Positions 11,201-25,639 are shown, counted from the stretch's first letter. The stretch: DNA of 25,921 bases from Saccoglossus kowalevskii (GCF_000003605.2 NW_003109088.1:241495-267415), one strand, 5' to 3'. The notes: generated from the sequence alone by a model not told the origin. Numbers and translations are program-made.

Positions 11201-11327
11201 TCTGCAACTTGCACAGCTTTTGGTCTCCCTCCAAATCTTTTGAATTTTAACAAAATTGAATTCTGTTTTGTCAATAGGTGTTTTAGATGCTGTTCCTGAG
11301 GCTTACAGAGCAGCGCTGAATGACTGA
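2169..11327 (+). CDS. Cysteine synthase (CysK-like, PLP-dependent), 11 coding exons
   Basis: Exons: 2169-2255, 3216-3253, 4563-4699, 5348-5398, 5831-5994, 7277-7391, 7960-8013, 8500-8720, 10287-10361, 10954-11059, 11278-11327. They join in frame to 1098 nt, 365 aa plus TGA. The protein is a fold-type II PLP enzyme of the cysteine synthase family, which joins an activated serine with sulfide to give cysteine. Visible motifs: GGSVKDRAA with the Schiff-base lysine at about K73; the substrate loop GTAGNTGIGLA (about 99-109); [10 protein letters not shown]; the phosphate-binding loop [33 protein letters not shown]; and CDTGQRY near the end, where the usual serine contacting the pyridine nitrogen is threonine. 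The body is full length for the family. The first 29 residues are an extra basic leader. An in-frame TGA at 2163-2165 fixes the ATG, unless there is an upstream coding exon. Identity is firm; O-acetylserine versus another donor cannot be told from the sequence. Confidence 0.94.
2438..2481. repeat. Hairpin with 17-bp stem
   Basis: GTCTAGACATGGAACTA, then a 9-base loop, then TAGTTCCATGGTCTAGAC. The arms are complementary except for one extra base. It lies in intron 1. Confidence 0.9.
2858..2918. repeat. Short direct repeat, 39-bp spacing
   Basis: Two 22-base copies differ at one position; both end TTTGCCTAGTCAT. Confidence 0.85.
3216..3253 (+). CDS. Cysteine synthase exon 2 (38 nt)
   Basis: A very short exon after acceptor ATGTAG, encoding [12 protein letters not shown] plus two bases of Arg. 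It matches the family pattern of an acidic/basic residue pair, GF, then the VG(N/R)TP strand that opens the catalytic core. The donor is CG|GTAAGA. The split codon CG|G restores Arg42 before TPLLKL of exon 3. Confidence 0.88.
3254..4562 (+). other. Cysteine synthase intron 2
   Basis: GTAAGA..CTATAG intron of 1309 nt. Half of it is the antisense LINE remnant listed separately. The rest is AT-rich and otherwise unremarkable. A tRNA-A-box-like stretch, GGTGGTTAGCAGTGGTTAGC (about 4211), has no matching B box. Confidence 0.8.
3425..4065 (-). pseudogene. Decayed LINE (non-LTR retrotransposon) reverse transcriptase fragment
   Basis: Reading the minus strand, with several frameshifts and stops, gives an ordered series of typical RT segments. 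[12 protein letters not shown] and [16 protein letters not shown] (cf. EI..AI.KLK.GKA.G) are followed by EFIKYSSD, then KKGEVDNP, then NQSGF, then [14 protein letters not shown] (the catalytic F-D-x-x-KAFD motif), then [18 protein letters not shown]. The order and spacing match the RT of CR1/RTE-like animal LINEs. No intact frame remains, and no 5' ORF1, endonuclease or 3' tail is seen. The fragment lies antisense within an intron of gene 1. I cannot assign the clade. Confidence 0.82.
4563..4699 (+). CDS. Cysteine synthase exon 3: PLP-lysine exon
   Basis: Starts after TATCTATAG and encodes [15 protein letters not shown], then [21 protein letters not shown]73 in SVKDR is the expected internal aldimine lysine. 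Most relatives have NPGGSVKDR; here the Pro is Gly (NGGGSVKDR). The donor is AAAG|GTAAGT, phase 1. Confidence 0.95.
4700..5347 (+). other. Cysteine synthase intron 3
   Basis: GTAAGT..TTTCAG intron of 648 nt. It holds a small element-like segment at 4998-5106 with matching inverted ends. The open frames 4754-5077 (+) and 4932-5120 (-) span it and show no known domain. Confidence 0.75.
4998..5106. repeat. 109-bp segment with 13-bp inverted ends
   Basis: It begins TATGGCCTGGATA and ends with the complement of TATGGGCTGGATA (12 of 13 match). The interior is less AT-rich than its flanks. It may be a miniature element or a fragment of one; no target duplication is evident. Confidence 0.5.
5348..5398 (+). 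CDS. Cysteine synthase exon 4 (51 nt), GC donor
   Basis: Encodes [16 protein letters not shown] between two split Gly codons. This is the Asn-loop exon that grips the substrate carboxylate. To continue into the next exon as GNT-G-IGLA, the exon must end at ACAG, so the intron starts GCATGT: a GC-AG intron. A GT three bases further on (5403) would break the frame. Confidence 0.92.
5399..5830 (+). other. Cysteine synthase intron 4 (GC-AG intron)
   Basis: Starts GCATGT and ends TTCTAAG, 432 nt. The donor is fixed by the conserved GNTGIGLA reading across the junction. No other feature is seen. Confidence 0.85.
5831..5994 (+). CDS. Cysteine synthase exon 5
   Basis: Begins [14 protein letters not shown] after acceptor TTCTAAG and continues through [23 protein letters not shown] to DPNNYNHQ. 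It carries the helix after the Asn loop and the MP(D/E)TQS(K/Q)EK segment typical of the family. It ends in phase 0 at CAG|GTGAGC. Confidence 0.95.
5995..7276 (+). other. Cysteine synthase intron 5
   Basis: GTGAGC..TTGTAG intron of 1282 nt. About 0.5 kb of it is a TIR element (6343-6862). An adjacent imperfect inverted repeat lies upstream (about 6252-6370, arms around ACAACACT). Confidence 0.75.
6343..6862. mobile_element. Non-autonomous DNA transposon (MITE-like), long imperfect TIRs
   Basis: The left end reads AACTATTA, GGTA, GGTTCG, CCA, TAAAA, CAA in order over about 40 bases. The reverse complement of the right end reads the same blocks in the same order. The interior is AT-rich with no transposase; the 81-codon frame at 6610-6855 has no recognisable domain. 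Target duplication is unclear, so the exact ends are uncertain by several bases. Confidence 0.6.
7277..7391 (+). CDS. Cysteine synthase exon 6
   Basis: Encodes [18 protein letters not shown], then [20 protein letters not shown]. The NQFDNTAN(x)xAHxxTTGPEIW block is a hallmark of cysteine synthases and their CBS relatives. Acceptor TTTGTAG, donor ACAG|GTATAT, phase 1. Confidence 0.95.
7960..8013 (+). CDS. Cysteine synthase exon 7: phosphate-binding loop
   Basis: A 54-nt exon encoding [24 protein letters not shown] is the glycine-rich loop that binds the PLP phosphate. Acceptor AATCACAG, donor GCAG|GTGAGT, phase 1. Confidence 0.95.
8232..8349. repeat. CpG-rich imperfect inverted repeat
   Basis: GATGGTCGTCGCGC at the left pairs with GCACGACGACTGCCATC at the right, with two unpaired bases and one G-T position. 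The inner segments CATGTAAAT and ATTTTACATG also pair. It is unusual for its CpG content inside an AT-rich intron. Confidence 0.5.
8500..8720 (+). CDS. Cysteine synthase exon 8
   Basis: Encodes [19 protein letters not shown], then a segment with [18 protein letters not shown], ending KEAVEW. The [12 protein letters not shown] block is diagnostic for this subfamily. Acceptor CTCTCACAG, donor TGG|GTAAGG, phase 0. Confidence 0.95.
8784..9124. mobile_element. 341-bp MITE with TTAA target duplication
   Basis: The left terminus is GGTAGAAGCATACTCATAA. The reverse complement of the right terminus is GGTATAATCATACTCATAA. Over 21 bases 18 match. Immediately outside both ends is TTAA (8780-8783 and 9125-9128), the target duplication produced by piggyBac-type transposases. 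The interior is very A/T-rich with no ORF, so it would depend on a transposase encoded elsewhere. The termini are not the textbook piggyBac CCC(T/A) type, so the superfamily is tentative. Confidence 0.8.
10093..10130. repeat. 19-bp unit, two tandem copies
   Basis: AGATTTGTTGTCACAGTAC occurs twice, head to tail, without mismatch. Confidence 0.95.
10287..10361 (+). CDS. Cysteine synthase exon 9
   Basis: A 75-nt exon encoding [20 protein letters not shown] and then AGAIQ. The GxSSGxNVAGA block is the conserved helix start near the cofactor. It has a strong polypyrimidine tract and acceptor TTTCAG; donor CAG|GTGAAT, phase 0. Confidence 0.95.
10362..10953 (+). other. Cysteine synthase intron 9
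   Basis: GTGAAT..TGCAG, 592 nt, AT-rich. I see nothing in it beyond homopolymer runs. Confidence 0.8.
10954..11059 (+). CDS. Cysteine synthase exon 10
   Basis: Encodes [20 protein letters not shown], then [22 protein letters not shown] and CD(S/T)GxRYxxKL are conserved. Thr replaces the usual Ser at the residue expected to contact the cofactor ring nitrogen. Donor AAAG|GTCAGT. Confidence 0.95.
11278..11327 (+). CDS. Cysteine synthase exon 11: C-terminus and stop
   Basis: Encodes [15 protein letters not shown] and then TGA (11325-11327) after acceptor TCAATAG. The phase matches exon 10 (G|GT). The short acidic/alanine tail is poorly conserved in the family. Confidence 0.9.
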
Positions 11328-11375
11328 GTTTCTTTTTCGATATGCCTTACATTAAACGAAAAAAAAGTTTTCTTT

Positions 11376-11705
11376 TTATGTTACACATGTATACATGTTG
11401 AATATTAGAATTATATAATATTGAAATTGAGAAATTTAGAATTATATAATATTGAAATTGAGAAAGATTGTTAAGTAGTGAAAGATGTGACCATTTTATG
11501 TTGCACTTTAATAGATGTTGTACATAGGAAAGGTTATGTGGTACTTATACACAAAATACTGGAAGCAATGTTCAACATTTAAATTACACATGGAAGTATA
11601 TCAAAAAATTTTGTTGCACATGGATGTATGTTGAGCATTTATGTTGCACATGAATGCATGTTGAACATTTTATGTTGCACATGAATACATGTTGGAACAT
11701 AATGA
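11376..11705 (+). repeat. 3' UTR tandem repeats, about 31-bp units
   Basis: A perfect pair (11405-11435 and 11436-11466) begins TTAGAATTATATAATATTG. From about 11600 to 11700 there are imperfect units of the form ATGTTGCACATG(A/G)AT..ATGTTGAACATTT with the same 31-base length. Degenerate copies lie at about 11376 and 11500-11590. Confidence 0.8.
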
Positions 11706-11916
11706 TGTGTGGCATGATTTTGAAAATGTCACTTATGTATATAATGTATTCAGTTTAAAGTGACCAAGATAAGAAAAGTATCAGTGTAATTTGTTGATTT
11801 TCTAGTGTACTAATTATACACAGACACTATCTACTGCCATTGTGTTGCCATATAACATGCTAGATATTGAAGTCTGGAAAGTTTTACAAATGTATTCTTT
11901 AATCCAGATTAATTTT

Positions 11917-11922
11917 AATAAA
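11917..11922 (+). terminator. Polyadenylation signal of gene 1
   Basis: AATAAA about 590 bases after the stop, followed by TG-rich sequence (ATGAGTTGTATAG, GATTGTGGCTTG). It is the best candidate for the transcript end. Confidence 0.55.
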
Positions 11923-11940
11923 TGTCTTCAGAGTAATTTA

Positions 11941-13440
11941 CATCATGTTTAATATGAGTTGTATAGAAATGATTGTGGCTTGTAAAGTAGACTTGCTTAC
12001 ACGTCTTATCATCCCTCGACACATAGTGCTGGCAAGGGGATATGGCGGTAACCAGCGGTGACAGTCTGTCGATACAGAGTCATATCAGGAGACCTATTGC
12101 AGATGGACATTCACACAGTATTATATTGAAGATATTGCACACTAGAACGAATCAACCTATTTTATGACCATATATGGTCATGTGACTCGTTATATATGTA
12201 TCTGGAAAACTAATGCAGGTATAGACATTTGAACATTGGTTTTTTGAAAATACTGGGCACACGATTTGATCAATATATTTAATAACAAAAAAACAAGGTG
12301 AACACTAAAGTAGACTAGATGTCGTCTGTTATCGTGAGACTTTGAAAAGTCTACAGATAATAGACTAGTGAGTCGGTCTGGAGGACTATGGGCAGCCCTT
12401 GCATACGAGTCAGTCTGTCTGTGCATGCAAATTCTCATAGTAATGTACTGGAGCCAATCAATTACAACAAAGCAGGACTCAGTGTGACTCACTAATGCAT
12501 TGCGAACAGTTGGTCACATCATGGACTTACTATAGATCCATGATCTATCACCAGTAACACATTGAGGGCAATATCACCAGTAACTCATTGAGCGCAATAT
12601 CACCAGTAACACATTGAGGGCAATATCTCCATTAACATATTGAGGGCGATATCCCCATTAACATATTGAGGGCGATATCACCATTAACATATTGAGGGCG
12701 ATATCACCATTAACATATTGAGGGCAATATCACCAGTAACACATTTAGGGTTATATCACCATTAACGCATTGAGAGCAATATCACATTCACCATTGAGAG
12801 TAGAAATGTGCAATATATAGATCTTGTATTGCCAAGAAACTTTCTACATCACTTCATTTTTTATTTTCATCTACCCCGGTATACAACTTTCATTTATTAC
12901 ACCACATCTAAAATTAATATTATTTCAATTTAATAGTGTAATAAATAAATGTTGTATTATAACCTGTGTTAACCTGTCTGGTACCACTAAAAGTTGGTTC
13001 TAGTTCCAGGTTGGGGAAGCATGAATTTTGAAGTGCACACTGCTTGTATTGTCATTTACACTTTGATATATTTTTTTTTTTAATTTAAAAAATATTGAGA
13101 ATGTTCTATTACAAGATATTAGCAAAAATAATCTCTGACTGAGTATTTTTAAGCAGCGTATTCTTCGAACGCTGAATAAAAAGTTTATAGAAATTTTGAA
13201 TTACTTGTTATTCGCCTAAAACGATCTAAACTACCCCGGATAGCTCCCGTTTATTTAGTCACTTATAAAATAATGGTTTCTCCCAAATCTAAAAGTTTAG
13301 AGTTCCGACTGCTGGGCTAGCAACAAAAAACTGACACAATCTTATTTTCAGCAAATACTTTGGTAATTTGTTACCACTTTACCCAGAAGTACTTACAAAG
13401 GAAACATCAGAAATGTAGGTCAAATAGTTTGAACCCGGTA
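11941..13440. other. Intergenic region between the two genes
   Basis: About 1.5 kb between the likely gene 1 polyadenylation site and the gene 2 leader. It holds the 26-bp minisatellite and short hairpins (for example ATCATGGA..TCCATGAT at about 12517-12543). The minus-strand frame 12190-12492 has no recognisable domain. No separate gene is seen. Confidence 0.65.
12546..12801. repeat. 26-bp minisatellite, about 10 copies
   Basis: Units start at 12546, 12572, 12598, 12624, 12650, 12676, 12702, 12728, 12754 and 12780: an exact 26-base period with no indels until the degenerate last copy. The unit reads roughly TATCACCATTAACATATTGA, then GGGC(G/A)A. Edge copies carry CCAGTAACAC; central ones carry CCATTAACAT and are nearly identical, as expected from unequal exchange in the middle of the array. 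Confidence 0.95.
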
Positions 13441-13506
13441 ACAATGAATGGTCCCACAAAATAGAAACAGAAGAACACAAAGTGCAAACGAACATACGAC
13501 ATCAAC
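13441..13506 (+). promoter_or_regulatory. 5' leader of the EGLN gene and start context
   Basis: An in-frame TAG at 13462-13464 closes the frame upstream of the ATG at 13507. The start context AACATGG has A at -3 and G at +4, a strong animal initiation context. CpG frequency rises here compared with the flank, consistent with a promoter-proximal region. No TATA box is obvious. Confidence 0.5.
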
Positions 13507-19687
<6,181 letters not shown>

Positions 19688-19714
19688 TTTGAATATTAAT
19701 GAGTTTTAGGTTGA

Positions 19715-19720
19715 ATTAAA
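19715..19720 (+). terminator. Proximal polyadenylation signal of EGLN
   Basis: ATTAAA 28 bases after the stop, followed at once by GATTGTGTGTCATC and a T run, a typical downstream element. A very short 3' UTR would result. Confidence 0.45.
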
Positions 19721-20093
19721 GATTGTGTGTCATCTTTTTTTATGCATGAACATGGAAAATTTTGTCTTTTCACACTAGTTTCTATGGTGAATTTATTTCT
19801 TTGTGTCTCTTAATTTTGCTTGGTGTCATGAGATCATTATTATTGCTGATATGAATCCATTATAGCAAGTGCAGTGTGAGTGACCAAGCCATCTGTATAT
19901 ATAGAATCATATGGAAATATATCCTTATATATAGTTTGAAAATATTGCACTTCTGATCAATGGGAGCCACCATTTTGTTTATTTCACAAAGTATGCAAAA
20001 TGAAACAGCTCATTCATGATAAAACCTCTTCAGAATGTTGTTCAATGATAAAACAATAGTTTCTTGGCAACGGACTGAAAAAGTTTAACTTTG

Positions 20094-20183
20094 AATAAAG
20101 TTTTGGGTCATTGTGATCAACTAATTTCCATAATTCATACATGTTGATCTTCTATGTTCATGTCTATTTTTGTGGTCAATAAA
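20094..20183 (+). terminator. Distal polyadenylation signals of EGLN
   Basis: AATAAA at 20094-20099 and again at 20178-20183, the latter followed by TG-rich GACTGTGCTTGCTTG. These would give 3' UTRs of about 0.4-0.5 kb. Confidence 0.45.
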
Positions 20184-20199
20184 CTGCTTGACTGTGCTT

Positions 20200-21480
20200 G
20201 CTTGCCAGGCATTGCCAGCTACAAATTACATAATACTTCCATTCCATTCAATTCTTTAGAATTTTTCATCCACCATGGTGTGGCCCACCATGTTATTTCT
20301 GCAGCAAAGGATTATGGGTAAAGTATGACACCAGACACTGTTGTGAAAATGAAAAGTGATATAAATGTAAACTGTAAATAGGTGATTTTCCGTTCAACTG
20401 CGAGATCTCGCGAGATGCATGAAAGACGCGCGTTGAACGTCTGCCGCAAAAATCAAACGATTTGATTTTGAACTCGAATTTCTTTATTTCTTAGCTCACA
20501 TCGACCGACCGATCTTTGACAGAGGAATATTGCTTTCGAATACCCTCACTTACACGAAATTGTCTATCATCGAATGTGTACAGCACATTGTTATGCATGG
20601 AAATGCCCCCCAAAATATTTTCGTGTTTGTCGAATCCCACGCGATGTTTGGCGCCACTACGTTTGTTCTGTTTTTACGTTTGATTTCACGCATAACATGT
20701 GATTCTCGCAGTGATCGGGAAATAGTCTATTGGACTGTATATATGTGGAAAAAAAAAAGAATATGGGGAAGTGCACAGTGTAATGACAGTTTGTGTCGTG
20801 AATATTCAGAAGGCGACCCAGGATGTGTGTGCAAGATGTAATGTCATTTTGAAAATTGAATTTTAATTTAGTGATTTTCCAGTGTGATACTTGATTTCAT
20901 TTGTATATAATGGAAAGTTCTTTTCTGTTAAAACATTATATACATGCACTGTAGCTGGCTCAGTAGTGCAGAATTTGAATATGGTGTGAACTGCCTTAAA
21001 ACATAGAATATACAATATCATATGTCATGTCTGACATTTTGTATATAGTTAGCAGTTGACTAGAAAAGAAAAGTGAACACCCTTCATTGGGTTTGTATTG
21101 CATGTGGGTTAAGGTAACCCATGCTTTACAATCTCCGTTTTTTAATAATGGATTAGTTTCTCTCATTGTACAGAACATAATACTAATGGGGAAAACACAG
21201 CATTGCCTTTATTTTAATACATTTATTTTAACCCATATTTTTATACAAATAAGTTGATTTCATTTAGTGTTTCAGACATGTAAAAATTTTAATGTAATAA
21301 ATAATGATATTGTTTGAGAACTTTTCATTTTGATCATTCAAATTTCATGAGGTTGTCAATCCTTTCTCAAATGTAGTTTTTAATTACGGTAGGTATGCTA
21401 TGCTATCTGAAATCTCCCCCCTGATCACTACAAAATGTTAGCTTAATCTTGCAGACAATATGGGAATCTTTGTATTTAGT
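20200..21480. other. Downstream flank: no gene recognised
   Basis: It contains a CpG-containing stretch at 20391-20530 with TCTCGCGAGA. A 103-codon + frame at 20530-20841 (first ATG at about 20595) has no recognisable domain, and its better codon mix may only reflect higher GC. A small hairpin, TGGGTTA-AGG-TAACCCA, sits at about 21106-21122. Confidence 0.5.
20406..20415. promoter_or_regulatory. TCTCGCGAGA promoter-type motif
   Basis: An exact copy of the palindromic CGCG element known from CpG-rich vertebrate promoters (bound by BANP). It is nested between CGTTCAAC (20391) and GTTGAACG (20432), which are inverted copies. No gene is recognisable downstream, so its function here is uncertain. 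Confidence 0.3.
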
Positions 21481-21499
21481 GTGTATACATGTCTGTCTG

Positions 21500-22730
21500 T
21501 TCCATCATTATCTCAAGAACTCCTCTATGAATTTCAATGAAACTTGGTATATACCAGTAGATGCTCCAAGACAATGCACAACCCTGATTAGTTTTGATTA
21601 AAATCCTAACTTGCATAATCAGTCAATTTTAAGCATTTACACCAATATTTCTAAAAAACTAATTGCCTTCAATTTGTACATAGATGTTCAAGGACAATGT
21701 ACAGATGTGATTAGTATTAGCTTAAAAGCATCTCGCATTCAAACATTTTCAAAAAGCATGCAGCCATGTCATGCATTGATGAAGCAGGTCTGTATTCTCT
21801 TTACACTGATACAAGGGCACTAGATGTATTCTAAAAATAAGAGTCTGAGCAAGGCACACTGCTGGTATGTTACATTTTTGCCAAAAGAATATTTTCATAA
21901 CTAGTATTGTACTTTGTCCCAAAGTTTGTCTATAGCCTTTTCACCACCAGACTTTCTCGCCCAGATTTTTCTGCACTATTTTCTTATATTCTTCAATATT
22001 TCTGGACATGAAAAGGTTAGAGGGGCTGTGACTGACCAAAGCACTTTTTCCTACCACCCTCAGTGGATTTCAATGAATCTTTGTACTTAAATTGCTAAGA
22101 CAATATGTAAACATCAGTTTTTACTTTTGATCTTGCATACTAATGTCCTAATTTGCATAATAATTAGGTATTTTTCATTTTTTTTTTGTTATCTCAGAAA
22201 TTATTTGCATTTCAATGAAACTTGGTAAATACATACCCAGGACAATGCGCTGAAATCTGTGCTTACCAATTACCTAATTTGCATAAATTAGTCAATTTTA
22301 ATTGTTCCTAGATATATTCAGTACCATTTATCAAATTTTAATGAAAGTTAGTCCATACATTTTCTTGGTTTTGCACATACAATATTCGTTTGGATTTGAC
22401 ATTTTTGCTTAATAATTATATAATTTGCATAAATTAGACTTCCAGATATCTCAAAAACCACTAAACCGATTTAAATGAAACTTGTATATATATTGCCAAA
22501 CGGATGTGCTGAGCTTGGTGTTAGAATATACCTATTAATGATCTAATTTACCTAAAACTATACAATTTGTTGCAAAATCTGTGCATACTAATTTGCATAA
22601 ATTACCAATTTCTTTTTTTATCAAATGTCATTTGTTGCTTGGTCTGGTAAAAGAACATACTTAAATATTTGAGGATTGAAGTTCAAACCAATTAAATGTG
22701 CAATTTGCATAAATTAGGCAACATTCTAAA
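21500..22730. repeat. Degenerate tandem repeat array, units of about 110-170 bp
   Basis: Two landmarks alternate. One is AATGAAACTTGGTA-like (about 21537, 22075, 22216, 22340, 22473). The other is ATTTGCATAAATTA-like (about 21610, 22151, 22277, 22423, 22591, 22703). ATCTCA(A/G)(A/G)A often precedes the first. Spacing between the second landmarks in the right half is 126, 146, 168 and 112. It starts after CTGTCTGTTCCATC. It is likely an old repeat-bearing transposon or satellite, heavily diverged. Confidence 0.7.
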
Positions 22731-24761
22731 AAGTATGGTCACCAAAATGTGCCAAACACTAATGAAAATTCCAATTTTGAAAAAAAATTTTTATATTGTT
22801 AAAAGGGTTTCCTCGTGTCTCAAAATTGTACATCAGACAATGCAGTGCAGTAGTAGCAAATATATAAAAAATATAGTTATAAAATGGCTTCCGCCATGAC
22901 ACCGAGATAATTGTTTTCTGGAATTATGTAACGGGCAATATAGTGTATGCTGTTTTATAACAACTGCATATTATTTTAGCTAGGCACAACCCAACATGCC
23001 CGCCGAATGCGATTACCGGAGAATACCAGCAAGTTTCAATAGTTGAACATTGAACAAGATTACAACATTTTCGTAATATTTAATATTTATGTTCTCCTAG
23101 TTCTTTCAATCTTTCCCGTTTCTTCTAAGTTTGTTGAACAAAGCAGTTGGGGGTGGCACATTCAATTTGAATAATCCCAACCTAGGGGCCTAACTAAGTA
23201 ATATCGGCTCCAGGGGGCTTGCGTCGGCGTCTGTAATATATGTTGTTGTTTTAATACTGACTAAGCTGCGTTATCGGCGTTGTGGGAACAGGGTAAAATA
23301 CGTAATTATTTGCTGGGCTTTATCTCTTCAATGTCTAAATGTGTATGGTCAAAAGTCAGTGAATAAATAGAGTTAAAGCGGGAATTGAGTCCAAGCTACG
23401 ATAACACACGATAAAAACGCAAAGGTTCATGGTAGATGCTTGTTTGTAAACAATGACACGCTATGGCCATCTGACGCATGCGCAGCTGACGACTCCCCGC
23501 TTTAATCATATAATGCATTCTTGCATTTGAAATGCAGTGAATGTAAAACTTGTAAATATTGCAGTATTTTAGATTCACGAATGGATGTAGAAAATATAAA
23601 TTATTAGAATTGATACAAAAGCATATTTCTAGTCATTTATTTTAGACTTGGCCTGGTTACCTGGAATGGTGAACTATATATTTATTATGTTCTATACTGA
23701 CACAACTAACTTGAAAGTTCCACTAATCTTTTCTAATGCGATCGAGCCCTGAATGAATGTGTCGATATGCGCAATATTTAATAGGCCATGCGTTGTTTAT
23801 CCTATTAATCTTCAATCACATGAATTTTTGGATCCCCAAATAGAAGTCGTGTTATTTCGTGTCGTGTTTAGAGTTTTCGCACTCTGGACGCCTGGTACAA
23901 GCGTTTGACATTGTGGAAATGAGCTTTGAGACAAATCGCCAGTCCATCGATGCGTGCAAGCATGGGCTTCGGCATCTCGAAAAATCCAAATTGAAAACAA
24001 ATCAAATGGAAAAGTAAAACTAAAATTAAAAAAAAAAAAAACATAACTCAAAATAAAGAATCTTTTCCACTTTGACTTTCTCTTTACTTTTGTATTCGAT
24101 TCGTGTTTTTCATTTCAATTGTGTGTGTTTTTCTTTTTATTTGTGTTTTCAAGTGACAATTTAAATGCGCATTTCATTTTGCTTCTATTTATGGGGAAGA
24201 GTAGATTCATTATCAAAACATGAGAATTAAAAAAAGAACATGTTTGTCGTGACCCTTCTCGGTTTCCATACTTTGGCATCGAAACAAAATTATGTGAAAT
24301 ATTTATAGTTTCGTGTCTTTTCATGAATACGCTTTATAATTATATTTTTTAATTTTTAAAATGCTGCTAAGAATAGTAGCATCAAATATTTGTTGACTAA
24401 AGGGAGCGCATATAAAATTTAGGATGGACGAGGAAGCTAATTGCATTATATTCTAGAGCAAACAAAGATTCAGATAAGCTTTACAATACGGCGCCTCATC
24501 TCAACAAAGATATCTCGTTGCACTGTGGGCATCGTTTTTACAGTATCGTCCAGTCGGAGTCTGTGTTTATGATAACCGGCGTTTATTGAAAACAAAACCT
24601 TAATACGATTGAGGAGCGACAGCTACAAAACCTTGAATGGAGTGTTAATTTGATTTTCTGCGAATAAATGAATAGATTCCTTTATTGAAATGTTATTTAT
24701 AGCTTTATGGATAGAATATGCTGTGGTGTTTTATTTGATATGTGAATGCAATTAGTTTAGG

Positions 24762-24790
24762 CACGGTTACTATCTTTTTTAGTAACCGTG
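24762..24790. repeat. Perfect 11-bp stem-loop
   Basis: CACGGTTACTA, loop TCTTTTT, TAGTAACCGTG. The arms are exact complements. Confidence 0.9.
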
Positions 24791-25184
24791 GTTTAGGGTA
24801 AAAATACCGAGGTGAGGGAGTGTCCATGCGTGGACTAATAGCCACAAAACACAAGATTTACGAGCTATGCACAGATAATAAATAATTGAGAAAAATAAGA
24901 CATTTCGTGAAATAAGAAAATGAAATTCAAAAGATAATAGTATTTTTTTAGCAGTACATGTACCAACTATCGTGAAAATGATGTAAAGCTAGAAAAGTAT
25001 TACCCGGACATTAAATTTGTTTTATTATTAGAAAAAAAATCAGTTAGTACACTAAAATATGTCATGATTCATCATGGACGTTGGTCATTTATCGTTGTTC
25101 CGGTAGTAAACGCAGCTGTATTTGTTGATGCAATAACATGAACGATAGCGCGCATCGAATTACCGGGACGTATAACGTATCCGG

Positions 25185-25194
25185 GCGCATGCGC
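25185..25194. promoter_or_regulatory. NRF1-like motif
   Basis: GCGCATGCGC, the core of the NRF1 consensus conserved across animals. A second partial match (CGCATGCGCA) is at 23475-23484. No gene start is identified within the window, so a target beyond the right end is possible. Confidence 0.3.
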
Positions 25195-25215
25195 ATCTCA
25201 TCGAACGTATACTGT

Positions 25216-25334
25216 GTTATTACGAGGATACCGAAAAGTATGCATGAAGACAGTACAGTATCGACCGACGCGCAGCGGAGGTCAATGCGACGGCGTACTG
25301 TCTGAGGCATACTTTGCGGTATACTCGTAATAAC
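25216..25334. repeat. 119-nt long hairpin with about 40-bp imperfect arms
   Basis: GTTATTACGAG, ATACCG, AAAGTATGC and GACAGTAC on the left pair in order with GTACTGTC, GCATACTTT, CGGTAT and CTCGTAATAAC on the right. They are interrupted only by single mismatches and one internal loop. The central loop is about 38 nt and CpG-rich. It may be a miniature inverted-repeat element or a hairpin RNA source. Confidence 0.85.
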
Positions 25335-25639
25335 CTTATTATTATACATCTTTTCCTCCCAATGACAGACGCATAATAAGTATGTTTACTACCAAGACAA
25401 TATTGTTATTTTACGATGAGCCATACTTCATTGTAAAATGTCATACACATGCAATACTCATTGTTATCCACAATGTATGCTGCCAGTGTGTTTGTTTGTT
25501 TCGTATCCCAACAATTCGGGCGACTGAAATGTCTTTAAATGTTTATATGGTATCGGATCAGTATAAAGCTAAAATAAAATATGTGTATCGTCTTCGCGAA
25601 TGAAAATAACCAGAATTTACAAAATTTGCGATTAAGCGT

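Larger units (their letters stand above)
11328..11940 (+). other. Cysteine synthase 3' UTR
   Basis: From the TGA to just past the AATAAA at 11917-11922. It contains an exact 31-bp tandem duplication and degenerate 31-bp repeats (listed separately). An ATTAAA at 11351 could end a shorter transcript. Confidence 0.6.
22731..25200. other. Intergenic, no gene recognised
   Basis: AT-rich with scattered CpG. Contents: ATGGC-TTCC-GCCAT inverted repeat at 22884-22897; CGCATGCGCA at 23475-23484; hairpin CACGGTTACTA/TAGTAACCGTG at 24762-24790. The minus-strand frames at 23396-23578, 23812-24051 and 24115-24324 have no domain. Confidence 0.5.

Noticed and set aside
12190-12492. 100-codon minus-strand frame in the intergenic region
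   Set aside because: No recognisable domain; composition looks random and the region has short inverted repeats.
20530-20841. 103-codon + frame as a real gene
   Set aside because: The frame opens with TTG, the first ATG is internal, and there is no domain or clear splice structure; kept only as a note.
20953-20975. TGGCTCAGTAG resembling a tRNA D-arm/A box
   Set aside because: No B box or acceptor stem nearby.
25089-25349. 86-codon minus-strand frame
   Set aside because: It overlaps the long hairpin, whose arms would encode unrelated peptides; likely spurious.
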